Shown: positions 1 through 10,800 of the stretch, one piece after another
Numbering within the stretch: position 1 is the stretch's first letter
How the letters are laid out: each line of letters begins with the position of its first letter
Assembly: GCA_002914845.1 (NCBI GenBank)
Contig: JXTC01000277.1
Location: 365,810-429,809, forward strand
Origin: Trema orientale
Taxonomy: Eukaryota > Streptophyta > Magnoliopsida > Rosales > Cannabaceae
Direction of reading: 5' to 3'
Length of the DNA stretch: 64,000 nucleotides
The notes under the pieces: model-generated
What the model was told of the DNA's origin: nothing
Databases searched by the model: none
Seen by the model: the letters and a program-made list of their open reading frames with translations, nothing else
Program-made: the position numbers and the translations under genes

Positions 1-2
1 TT

Positions 3-560
3 AGTAATCCAGAATTAGATCATTAGAAAGTAGCAAAGCGGGTTATGTGGTATCTACAGAGAACTAAGGATTATATGCTCACATATCGGAGATCCGACCA
101 TCTGGAGATCATAAGATATTCAGACTCTAATTTTGCTGGATGCCAAGACAGTAGAAGATCCACTTCAGACTATATCTTTGTGATGGCTGGGGGAGCTATT
201 TCATGGAAAAGTATCAAACAGACACTTGTAGCTTCTTCCACCATGAATGTAGAATTTATAGTATATTACGAGGTATCTAACCAAGGGATGTGGCTGCAGA
301 ATTTTATCACTGGACTGCACATAGTCAATGGTATTAAAAGACCATTGAGAATCAATTGTGATAATAAGGTTGCAGAACTATATTCCAAGAACAACCGAAG
401 CTCGGCAAAGCACATTAATATCAAGTTCCTGGTTATCAAAGAAAGAGTTCAGAGTCTTTAGGTATCGATTGAACACATTAGTACCAACACCATGATAGCG
501 GATCTGCTTGCTAAGGGTTTGCCACCCAAAGTGTTTCATGAGCATGTTGCTCATATGTGA
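3..560 (+). pseudogene. Ty1/copia polyprotein C-terminus (RNase H), broken
   Basis: The 3' end of a Ty1/copia polyprotein enters from the left edge. The longest open stretch (45-461) reads through the RNase H region: an SDSNFAGC block for the first catalytic Asp, an ASST..VEF block where functional copies have an acidic Glu, and a CDNK block followed by AKHINIK. Beyond it the same frame continues with ADLLAKGLPPKVF and EHVAHM, the usual copia terminus, ending at a TGA at 558-560. Two in-frame TAG codons (24-26 and 459-461) interrupt the frame, so this copy cannot make a complete enzyme. A polypurine tract and LTR start follow downstream in the correct order, which supports the assignment. Confidence 0.9.
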
Positions 561-1821
561 GTAGTCCAAATTAACGATATGTCTGTTTAGTGGGAGTTGT
601 ATTTGAAACCTTCATGCATGTGTTATTGACATGTTATTTTATATTTATCTGATTAGACTAAAGTTCATATTGCAGTTTGGCATTTGTTTTAAAAATTATT
701 TAGTAGACTCTATTGAGTCACTAACTAGGACCAATTAGCAATAGGCATATTTAGATCACATTACATGCAATTGTCATGCTACACATCCATATTTGATCTA
801 TATTATTGGTTATGCTGGTATTGTGACCATTTATGGGTCCTATTATGTATAATTATAATGAAGACTACTTTGATCCTATATTGGTACAATTAATAGACCA
901 AGTTGTTAAAGTGATGTTTCTGGTTATGGATAACAAAAGATAAGCTTAAATCAAGTATATCTATATATAAATTTTCAGCTTAAAATATGTAGCTCAAGTA
1001 GGAGATTGTTAGTATTTTTTTTTTTTTGAAAAAATTAGTTAATACACGATGTTTATAAAAAAGAATTACACATATACGGTCTTCGTAGTTTTAATACTTT
1101 CATACGGTACTTTTTTGAGAAATACCCCATTTCTCCAACCTCTACAAAATCATCTTCTTCGAAGAAGATAACAATGCCATGCGACCTGGTTCACAGACCA
1201 AGCAAATGGATCAGCTTCCCATCATTAAGTTCGCCATTAAAGTTCTCAGTACGAGAACGATTTAGGTCAGCCAAATCGAGCGAGATTTTGGAGCATTTAT
1301 GTCTCAGCATTCCGAGCTGAAAACCCACAGTCCCTGCTTCCGCTTTATATCGAATTTTTCTCTGGTTCTTGTAATATGAATTGAGCATTTATATGAGATA
1401 TTGTTGGGTTTATTTATATTGTACTGTGTTTCTTTTTTCTTTTTCTCAAATTTTGGGAATGAAGGGGAATTCTTCTTAGCTTTTGGATTTTTATATCATT
1501 TGGTTTTTCAAATGGCCAATTAACTTAAATTGATATGATGGTTAAATCTGGGGATAATTTTATGAACTTAGATTTTAATATTTAGACAATATAGAGACAT
1601 CTAATATCATTAACTATGAAACATGTTCTTATCTTCAATAAGTAATATGCTTTCCTCGTTAAATTATCTTGTAATACATGATTATTATAAGAGAGTATTG
1701 AATAAAAGAATATTGAGTTTTTAATTTTATTGCAGATCTTGAAAGGAAATACGAAGCATTCAAAAAATATGGAAAAGATCGGACATAAAGTGCCTTTAGT
1801 TTAGTACATTTATTTGCCCAG

Positions 1822-1853
1822 NNNNNNNNNNNNNNNNNNNNNNNNNNNNNNNN
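1822..1853. other. Assembly gap (32 Ns)
   Basis: A run of 32 undetermined bases inside the long foldback element. The real length of the missing sequence is unknown, and repeat lengths across it should not be trusted. Confidence 1.
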
Positions 1854-2019
1854 CCAGATTGTAATGAAAAAGTGATTTTAGTATTTTGTTTGCATTTTTT
1901 ATCATTACAGCTTGATAGTTTCTTATTCGTATAAATGTAGGATTCAAAGTTATACACGTTTTGGGTTAGATTTTTTTCTTTTTGTAATTTTTTTTAAATA
2001 AATATTTGTATTGTTTCAT

Positions 2020-2925
2020 AATATTAGTAACCAATCTATAGTTTTATTATAACTGGTTTATGGTTACTGGTATCTAATTTTCAAATTATTAATCAGTAAT
2101 CATATTTGTAATTTATAACTAGAGTCATCAAATTAAGTCAAAATTAGTAAGCAATAACTAGTAACCATTCATTGATCTTCGTAACTTGCTACTAGAAACT
2201 AGTAATAATTGGTTATCGTTAACGGTTACTGGTTATCAGTAACTAAATTAGCAACTAGTAATCAAAGTAGCCGGTAAATACAGAAACTAGATACCAATAA
2301 CCAAATTAATTAATGATAACCAGATTAGTTACCAATCAGCTAGTAACAAGAGAAACTAGTAAAAAATAATCAGATTGGTTATTAATAACAAAATTGATTA
2401 CTGATAACTTAGACTAGTTACAAGTTCCAGTTGAGTTATTGGTTACCAGAATGGTTACTTATCAATAACTAAAGTAACTAGTAACCAAATTGATAATTAT
2501 AGTAATCAGTAACGAGTAACTAAATTTAATAAAACAGAAATAAACTAGTAACAAATTTGGTTAGTTGTAACCAAAGAAACTATTAGCTAAATTAGTTACC
2601 AATCAACCAATAATAAGAGAAATTAATAAACAGTAGTCAGTAATTAGATGAGTAACTAGCATCCAAGTTAGTTTCTAGTAACAAGTAACTAAATTGAATA
2701 AGAATATAGAAGAATTTTAATTAAATTGATTAGTGATGACAAGAGAAACCAGTAACCAATAATTATAGAAGCCAGTAAACATTAATCAAATTAGTTACCG
2801 ATAGCTAGACTAATTACTGGTCACTACTAACTATATTAGTAACTAGATTAGTTAATGGTTATCAGATTAGTTACTTGAAGGTAACTATATTAACTAACAA
2901 CCAAATTGAATAGGGGAAAGTGGCT
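2020..2925. repeat. Degenerate minisatellite of ACTAGTAACC / GGTTACTAGT motifs
   Basis: For about 900 bp the sequence is dominated by variants of a 10-bp motif centred on CTAG or CTGG (ACTAGTAACC, AGTAACTAGT, TACTGGTTACC and similar) in both orientations. Spacing is irregular at roughly 8-14 bp, and copies diverge too much to give one fixed period. The same motif forms the core of the short foldback copies, but only about 110 bp long there. No coding potential. Confidence 0.75.
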
Positions 2926-3400
2926 CCTTATATCATGAGACGAGGAAAAAAAAATAGAAAAGTAGTTAGTGATACTTTTTTTTTTAATGAAAGTAAAAAA
3001 AAAATTTAAAGGATAAAAAGAATGAAAAAAAAATAAAAAATAGAGAAAGAGAAAAATAATTTAGAAAAATAGAAAAGAAGTTGGGTAAGGTTCAATGAAA
3101 AAATAAAAAGAAAACAAAAATGAAAATAAATAAAAAAAAGTGGAAAAGCTAGTTTGCTGGATTTTGAACTCTGATTGAAAAGAATAAAAATTTACGGCTC
3201 AAGTATTAACTCAATTGCCATTTAGTAATGAATTGTACTTTTTAACAGATATATAAATGCTTTTCAAAACTAATGACTTTAATTTCAATATTGCCACCGC
3301 ACTTTTGAATCTCACATTTTTTCAAAAATATTAATCAAGTGTCGTATGAAAACTTGTTATTTTTCCAATACCGTATATATGCAATTCTTTTAAGTTTGGG

Positions 3401-3820
3401 TTTCTAACACTTATACCTACAAAAACTGAAAAGAATTACAAAAATACGGAAGTTAGGGTTTTTTTCAATTTTTGTACGGTTTTAATTAGGGAAATATCAC
3501 TTTTTAAAAAATATTTAGAAAATTATCATTTTTAAAATGTTTACTGGTTACCGGTTTCTGGAAACTGGTTACCAGTTATATACTAGTTATAAATATCTTC
3601 GATTACTAGTTACCAGTTTCTGGAAACTAGTTACTAGAAACTAGTTACTACTTTAAAAAATAGTATATTTATAAATATTTTTTAGAAAACGGTATTTTTC
3701 TAATAAAAACCATACCGCACCGTGAAAAATACAAAAGTATCGTATTTTTCCAATTTTTTTTTTCAGAAATACCGTATATTTTCTAATTTCCTCTTTAAGT
3801 TTTAAAGGTAAACACTAACA
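3401..3820. repeat. Short foldback element, copy 1
   Basis: A 420-bp unit with a palindromic layout. The left arm starts TTTCTAACACTTATACC, continues AAAAGAATTACAAAAATACGG and then GTACGGTTTTAATTAGG. The right arm carries the complements: TTTTTCTAATAAAAACCATACCG, CGTATTTTTCC and CCGTATATTTTCTAATTTCC. The centre (3541-3650) is a run of ACTGGTTACC / TTTCTGGAAA / ACTAGTTAC motifs. It directly follows the long element head-to-tail. Copies at 32914 and 33291 have the same structure. No transposase is encoded. Confidence 0.75.
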
Positions 3821-4406
3821 ATCCCCTTTTTTTTTTTGCTAATATGGGCTAACATATTTAATTACTATTGTATATGGGCCTATTGTCTATATAGGAGCCC
3901 AAATTAAGTGATCTTAATTTAATGGGCTTATGAAACATCAACATTTACTATTGAATTTATGGTATGGCCAATTATATGTAGAAGACCAATGTTAAGTCCA
4001 TTAGTAATGGACAATGTACAGTTTAGATAGACTATGGTCCCTGAGATACAGAGGAATTAAAAACAGGGTGATATTAGTTTTTTCGCAACTTCTCTCTTCC
4101 TATCTAGAGAGAGAACTGAGACACAATCTCTTCTTTGTAATCTCACGAAGGCTAATCACCCAAGGATTACTGAACTGAACTAATGGATTCTGGTACAATT
4201 TTTTAATCTTTTGTTTCAATTTCAACAATTATACTTAATGATTTACGTGTGTATCCTGCTGTATATATATATATAGTTTCTATTCTGTATGATATTGATG
4301 AGTTTTTACGTAGATTGTATGCCATTGTAAGTTTTATGGATTAATTCTTGTTTTAGTCTAATCCAACACGGCCTTTTTATTTTATTTTATCACAACAACC
4401 AGCAAA

Positions 4407-4574
4407 ATGCCGCTTCCTGAGGAGGTTGCTTCGTGTAATGGTGAAATTGGGACAAGTGCTCCGTACCAAACTAGCCATATATCCAATACGATGGAGACTG
4501 GGATATTTTTCGACTTCGACTCCCGGTGGCTTTGGTATTTTACAAGTTTAAAGATGAGATTTGTTAAGAGTTAG
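4407..4574 (+). CDS. Unidentified 55-codon ORF between copia LTR and peptidase copy A
   Basis: An ATG at 4407 opens a 55-residue frame with rather balanced composition (begins MPLPEEVASCNGE, contains METGIFFDFDSRW) in an otherwise AT-rich spacer. It lies just past the copia LTR end and 250 bp upstream of the peptidase copy A start. I do not recognise it. It may be a leftover exon of a disrupted gene, part of the peptidase 5' leader, or chance. Confidence 0.2.
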   Translation: MPLPEEVASCNGEIGTSAPYQTSHISNTMETGIFFDFDSRWLWYFTSLKMRFVKS

Positions 4575-4719
4575 GATTTGAATGTTGTTTGTCTTTTTCT
4601 GATCATGGGTGCAAAACAATCCAGACATGACTTAATCTCATTTGGCCCCAATCGAGCAGTTGGGACTTTATTTTATCATTTGTTTGAATTATCTATTAAT
4701 TTATTAATTTATCGGTCAA

Positions 4720-4800
4720 ATGGCTGTGTCATTGAGTCGCTTTTTTTTTGGTTACTCTTTCCCTGAACCATATCAGTCTGGAGAGGATAGTCTCGATTAA
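4720..4800 (+). CDS. Upstream ORF: frameshifted relic of the copy A transit peptide
   Basis: A 26-codon ORF starting MAVSLSR in the context GTCAAATGGCT, the same context as the start of peptidase copy B (CAGTCAAATGGCT, MALSLSS). The frame soon diverges and ends at TAA 4798-4800. It is out of frame with the main ATG at 4824, which lies 24 bp beyond. In the main frame, the residues just before ATG 4824 (GCNR) match copy B's GCKR before its internal MATS, but a TAG at 4788-4790 closes that frame. This is therefore the ancestral leader start, disconnected by indels, and it may now act as an upstream ORF that lowers translation of the main ORF. Confidence 0.6.
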   Translation: MAVSLSRFFFGYSFPEPYQSGEDSLD

Positions 4801-4823
4801 GGAGGAGCAGTGGCTGTAATAGA

Positions 4824-7800
4824 ATGGCTACTAGTACTACTACTTCGGCTCCAGAAGGCGCGGCCAAGCAAGAAAGAACCACTAGTCCTTATGGCTCTTG
4901 GGGCTCCCCCATCACAGCCGATGTTGTCGCTGGCGCCTCCAAGGAACTCGGCGGTATTGCCATTGATGCCCAGGGTCGCCTTATTTGGCTCGAATCGCGC
5001 CCCGCTGAAGAAGGGTACCTATACTTTTTATGCCTCTTTTTTCTTTTTTCTTTTTTCTTTTTTCATTTTTTTTGGCAGGGGAATTAGTCTTCTATTCTTG
5101 CCTTTTATTTCAATAAATTAAATTTGGTTATGGTACTGTATTCAGACGAGCGGTTATTGTAAGAGAAGCGGAGAAACCAGGAGACGAACCTGTTGATGTT
5201 ACGCCCAAGGAGTTCTCGGTGCGGACGGTGGCCCAAGAGTACGGTGGCGGGGCTTTCACGGTTTCTGGGGATACTGTCATTTTCTCTAATTACGAGGATC
5301 AAAGACTTTACAAGCAGTTCATACATTCCAAAGGTCGTATCATAGTTGCTTCTCATGCTTGTGCTCAGCTCAGTGATATGTAGTTTTTTTTTTTTTTTTT
5401 AGATTGCAAGCCATTTGATATACACATTATGTTTCAGGTTATTTGATTTTTAGTGTATGCTATGAGAATGTGACAAGAGTACTTGAAGTTTGATTATGCA
5501 AGCCGTTTGTGATACATATACATGCCAACAAGTCTGTGTCCCTATTGTATTGAGGGGATTTTAGTTTAATGAATACACTCCGAATGTTACGAGTGCTTGT
5601 TGAAGTTTGATTATGCAGTTTCTTATGCGAGCTGCGTATGGTTATATGATACATTCACTTGAAGTAGCACTTGTCACGTTTCTTGAATATGTTAATTCCA
5701 GGGCATGTTGAAATCGATAATGATGGATAATGTATTTAGTCATGTATTTTATCCTGGTATCATAAATGTGCATCTGAAGCAGATTTACAGAATGTATAAT
5801 CAACAGCTAATGTTATGTACTGGGTGACAAGCAGATTCTTCTCCCGAGCCACTTACCCCAGATTATGGTGGACCAGTAGTCAGTTATGCTGATGGAGTGT
5901 TTGATTCACGCTTTAGTCGTTTTGTCACTGTCCGGGAAGGTACATTTTGAGATTTTACACATGACCTTTGTGGTCCATTAAAAGAGATTTTTAGTGATTT
6001 CTTTTCTTCATTCTGTTCCGTGTAGATCGTCGCCAAGGTAGCATAAATGCAACCACAGAAATTGTAACAGTTAGTCTGGGAAGTGATATTGTTCACGGTG
6101 AGATTTGTCTAGAAGAAATTTTTTCTGTTCTCTTTTTTGTGTAAGAATATTTTTCAAAGTAAAATCCCATGGATCGAAGTGTTCCATTGTTAGGTCCTAT
6201 GGGGTTTGGAATAGTATTGCAGTGTCACTGTTGTCTCTTTTTTTATTATTTGAGTTTGGCATTTTCACAAAGAAGTATCTTCATTTCCTTATGAGATTAT
6301 TATATGTATTATTCAGAACCAGAAGTACTAGTTGGTGGAAATGACTTTTATGCCTTTCCTCGTATCGACCCCAAAGGTGAACGACTGGCGTGGATTGAAT
6401 GGAGTCATCCTAACATGCCATGGGATAAAGCAGAACTCTGGGTTGGTTATATTTCTGACAATGGGTAAGGACTTAATATTTTGTAATCACTTTGCACTTC
6501 ATTTTCGTGTCCTTTTTAAGGTTACACAGTTACAAACCTTGGAAGTAATATATTGCTGCCATAATATTGATTACTATCTTTTTGTTATCTTCTTTTGAGT
6601 TTTATCATTTATGTGCTTATGGATCTAGAATTATTTCCTCCTGATCCTGATACAGTGTATACTTTTAAGTGTTCCTCCTTTTTTTTTTTTATATAATAAA
6701 TTAATAACATTGTTCTTCTTGATTGGGTATGAAGAGAGTTCAACAGGCGCATCTGTGTTGCTGGCTCGGATTCTACGGTTGTGGAGTCCCCAACTGAACC
6801 CAAGTGGTCTTCTACTGGTACTTCTGGTTGCTGGTTATAACTATTTTGCAATCAAACACACTCCCATCGTAACTGCTCTCTTTAATGCCATATAGTTGTT
6901 TTTGTCCTTTTTTAATTATATTACAGACTATTCATATGTTTAGGGTTGAAGTTGGTTGCTTTCAATATGTATCCAAGAATTTAACCACCTTATCTAGGTT
7001 GAACTTTTAGTCATATTAAGGCTTTAATTCATTATGTTTGAATTGTGCAGGGGAACTATTTTTTATTACAGATAGAAAAAGTGGGTTTTGGAATCTATAT
7101 AAGTGGGTAAATTTCAAACTTTGATGTTTCACATCATTATATTTTATTGCCAATAGTATAACCAGTCTTAATCAATATATATTATTTTTAATGACTTGGT
7201 TCGAATACAAAAAAGTACGCCCCCTATTTGGCATGATTCCCTAGCAGAATGCAATTTTTCCGGATTGTTAAATACACAAAATACTTGGTATTGTTCTTAG
7301 CTTTACAGTATTGGTTGATATCTTTCAATTTATTTTTTTCCAGTTCATCACATTTTTAATCGTGGTTGTTTGGAAACTTTAAATAGGATCATGTTGATTT
7401 TGAGATGTTATTGATAGAAGAGCAAATTTTGATATTAATATAATGCAATATAGGTTAAACTTACAGAGGGGTTTGAATTTTGTACTATCGTTGAGGTTAT
7501 TAATATGTTACTCAAACTTTTCTTATGATTGAGCTTGCTGGAAAATTTTATTGAATATCTTAAGACAAATCATGAATCTTAGAGTTGTATCATGACTTGC
7601 TTCGTCAATAGATGGGGCTATCGCTCCACATGCCATCTCAAGAAATGTTCGCAGCATATATATTGATGTGATTGAAAAGAAGGTTGTTTCTATTTGAAAT
7701 CGTCTCCCTCTGTTTTGGATTATGGGGGAGAACAGTGAGTTATTGTTGTTTATGGTATGACCAGCCAATACTTGGAGAACATTAATGTGTTTATAAACAT

Positions 7801-10800
7801 CATTTTCTAAAGTTTTCAATATTCAAGCTTGTATATATATGTATTCAGGCTTGCACAATCATACTGGCTAAAGAAATTCACTGATAATTCTTTTTCATGG
7901 AGTTGGAGGGTAGTCGTCTAAGATATGAAGCCCTAAATTTGACAATTAGCTTTAGTTTATTGTATGAACTGCTGTGCATCTTGACAAGAGAAAAATTATT
8001 TGGTGTCCGCCATTGCTTGAACACTTGGCGGGTATAATTGTCATTTGTCATTATTATTATTATTATCATTTATTTTTTAATACTTTTTGCAACAGGTTGA
8101 GTCTGACAACAATGTGGTATCAGTTTATTCCTTGGATGCAGAATTTTCCAAACCTTTATGGGTTTATGGAATAAATTCTTATGAGCTCATTCAGAGCCAT
8201 GACGGAAAAATCTTGATTGCTTGCAGCTACAGGTGACATAAGAAGCCAATGTTTTGCATTCCTAATTTCTGTTTTTATCTTGGTTTCACCTGTAACTTGT
8301 AATGAGCATTTTATCCATTTTTATTTTATGGACGCTTTGGATTTTGCATGCAGGCAGAAAGGGAGGTCATATCTTGGAATTGTAGATGATGTTCAGGGGA
8401 CTATATCTTTGCTTGATATTCCTTTCACTGATATCAATAACATTGTAATTTCAATACGTTAGTCTAAGTTACCAGTGGAATATATTTATTAAGTTAGTTG
8501 TGTTATGAAAGAATGGCAAAGTTTTATATTTGCTGACTGCCTTTTCAGACTTCAACAAAGGATTACCTGTATATGGAGGGAGCATCTGCAATTTACCCTT
8601 TATCTATTGCTAAGGTGCTGAGCCACCTCTTAATTCATATTTTAATTGCAATACATTTTCTCTTTATATGCATGAATACTTACCAAGGGTACTAGTTGAT
8701 TTATGTTAATTTGATTTACTTTTGTTCTTATGCATTCACATTGATAGGTTTTCATTTTTATTTTATTTGTTTATTTTTATTTTTATTTTTCGGGTGGGTG
8801 TCAGGTGAACTTAGATGAGGCAAAGTCAAAAGCAGTTGAATTCAAGATTGTTTGGTGCTCATCAACTGATTGTTTAAAATACAAGTCATATTTCAGCCTA
8901 CCTGAGTTAATTGAATTCCCAACAGAAGTTCCTGGTCAAACGGCATATGCATACTTTTACCCACCTGCTAATCCCAGTTACCAAGCTGGTCAGGAAGAGA
9001 AGCCTCCAGTATTGTTGCAAAGCCATGGTATTGAAATTCATATGTGTAACTTGTATTTTGTTCTGCAACCAATTAAACGATGTATGTATTACATTGGTCA
9101 TTAGTCCACTTCTGCGTTGAACATTAATGGGAACTTTTATACAGAAATTCAGTGCGTTTGATTTGTTTGCCTTATGTTAGTCACATCACACGTAAGTTCA
9201 TATTGAATGTTTCTTGGATTCATGAACTTGAATAGATGTGTGAGCGGGTACTTGAGCTTATAATAGACTTTAGGGTGAATAAAGCGATAAGAGGGAAGAA
9301 GTCCTACAATGTTGATAGTACTGCAACTTACCTGCTGTTGGAAGATTTGGACACTTTTCACATTAGGATCATATAATTCTGCTGATGCTATAGTTCAACC
9401 ATGTCGTGTAAGTTAAAATTATTGCGTCTTGATTGTTCAAAAAGTTGTTTTACAAAATATTGTCTTTGAGGTTATTGATAAATACTTTTGCTACTGGATT
9501 TGCATGGTTTCTCGTGTTTCCAGCAAAAAAGTTGGTAGAAAATGGGCATTAGCAAAATTTTATTTGGTAGAAAAATAGGTCAATCACTATGGTGATAGTA
9601 GAGAATTTGTTACAACATATTGTTTCTTATATAATTGCAGGAGGGCCCACAGATGAAGCACATGCAATGTTGAATCTGAAAATTCAGTATTGGACCAGTC
9701 GCGGTTGGGCTTTTGCTGATGTTAATTATGGAGGAAGCACTGGTTCGTTTTAAGCTTTTGCTGTATTTCTTGGTTCTAGAAATTTCTCTTGAAGGATTTT
9801 ATAGTTCTCATTCCTGAGTAATGTACTTTGATTCAATTCCCTCTCTCATAAAACTCGAGTCATGTTGCAAATATTGTGCCTGTACTTGCTGTTATTTTGG
9901 CGGACTAGAGAAATGTTTTTAAACTTCCATCTCTCTCTATTTCATGCTATGGTTTTCCAGGTTACGGCAGAGAATATCGAGAACGGCTGTTGGGAAAATG
10001 GGGAGTTGTCGATGTCAATGATTGTTGTAGTTGTGCTAGATTTTTGGTAAACAATTTATGTGCTATGGTAGATGTCAAAAATGGAGTTGCTAGAACACTG
10101 CTCAAGCCATGATGTATTTATGTGTGTAGGTGGACACTGGAAAGGTTGACGAACAGCGGCTATGTATTACTGGGGGCTCTGCAGGTGGTTACACAACCTT
10201 AGCTGCTCTTGCATTCAAAAACACATTTAAGGCGGGAGGTTCCTTGTACGGTGTGAGTGCCTGATCTTCAACTCAGTTATCTCTTCTCTCAATTTCCTAT
10301 CACAATGAAATGAAAGCTAAACAGCTAATCAACCTTACAGTTCATATCTATATTTGGAAGAAGAAGAAAAAAACTTACTATTCATATTGTATCAGTTGCT
10401 ATGAATTTCAAGGGAAAATGGTGTTTGAATTGTTTTTCTTTTCATAGATAAAAGTCTAATAATATCCTATCTACTTAGTGCTTGAGAGATTCTTATGTAA
10501 GTATTTATGGAACAAATATTTTTTGAGAGATGGTTGCATTTCGGACAGAAATAAAAAACATAAAGCTGGACTAGAATCATTAAAGTCTATGACTTAGAAT
10601 AACTAAATTAGACTTGCTTTTGTAAATTGTTTATATTGAATCCTGCTGTCAGTTTCCTCCTGGAGTTTAGTTTATTGGAGGGCGAAAGGGTATTGATCTT
10701 TTATTTCTTATAACAAAGTAATGTGCGCCATTCCAAACCTCTATTTTGTTGCTTCTTTTTTGTTTTCCACTACTGATTCATCAGTAAAACTTATTATTTG

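Larger units (their letters stand above)
1012..3400. repeat. Long foldback element with expanded CTAG-motif core
   Basis: The left end (about 1050-1115, with AAAAGAATTACACATATACGG and TTTCATACGGTACTTTT) matches the reverse complement of the right end (about 3340-3395, with CCGTATATATGCAATTCTTT preceded by TGTCGTATGAAAACTTG). These form imperfect terminal inverted repeats of 60 bp or more. Between them lie about 0.8 kb of unidentified sequence (1120-1950), including a small minus-strand ORF at 1191-1388 with no recognisable domain, and then about 900 bp of degenerate ACTAGTAACC-type repeats. The arms match those of the short copies at 3401-3820 and 32914-33695, so this looks like an enlarged family member. 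I know of no named family for it. Confidence 0.6.
991..4368 (+). mobile_element. Copia polypurine tract and 3' LTR, split by a nested insertion
   Basis: A purine-rich tract (about 991-1006) is followed at 1007 by TGTTAG, a typical LTR start. The LTR body resumes near 3830 and runs to AATCCAACA at 4368. Between 3840 and 4200 it looks like a copia LTR, with a U3-like ATGGGCT-rich part and a leader with GAGATACAGAGG, AAAACAGGGTGATATTAG, a CT-rich stretch and a TTCTTTGTAATCTC block. The roughly 2.8 kb between the two parts is a foldback repeat array. Flanks TGTTAGTAT (left) and TGCTAATAT (right) differ by two bases and could be a decayed 9-bp target duplication. The target duplication of the copia element itself cannot be checked because its 5' end lies outside the window. 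Confidence 0.65.

Noticed and set aside
2020-2925. Possible CRISPR-like array
   Set aside because: Plant DNA, degenerate motifs in both orientations, no constant repeat or unique spacers.
4810-5121. 103-codon ORF overlapping peptidase exon 1
   Set aside because: It is a +1-type shadow of the true frame starting at 4824 and runs into intron 1.
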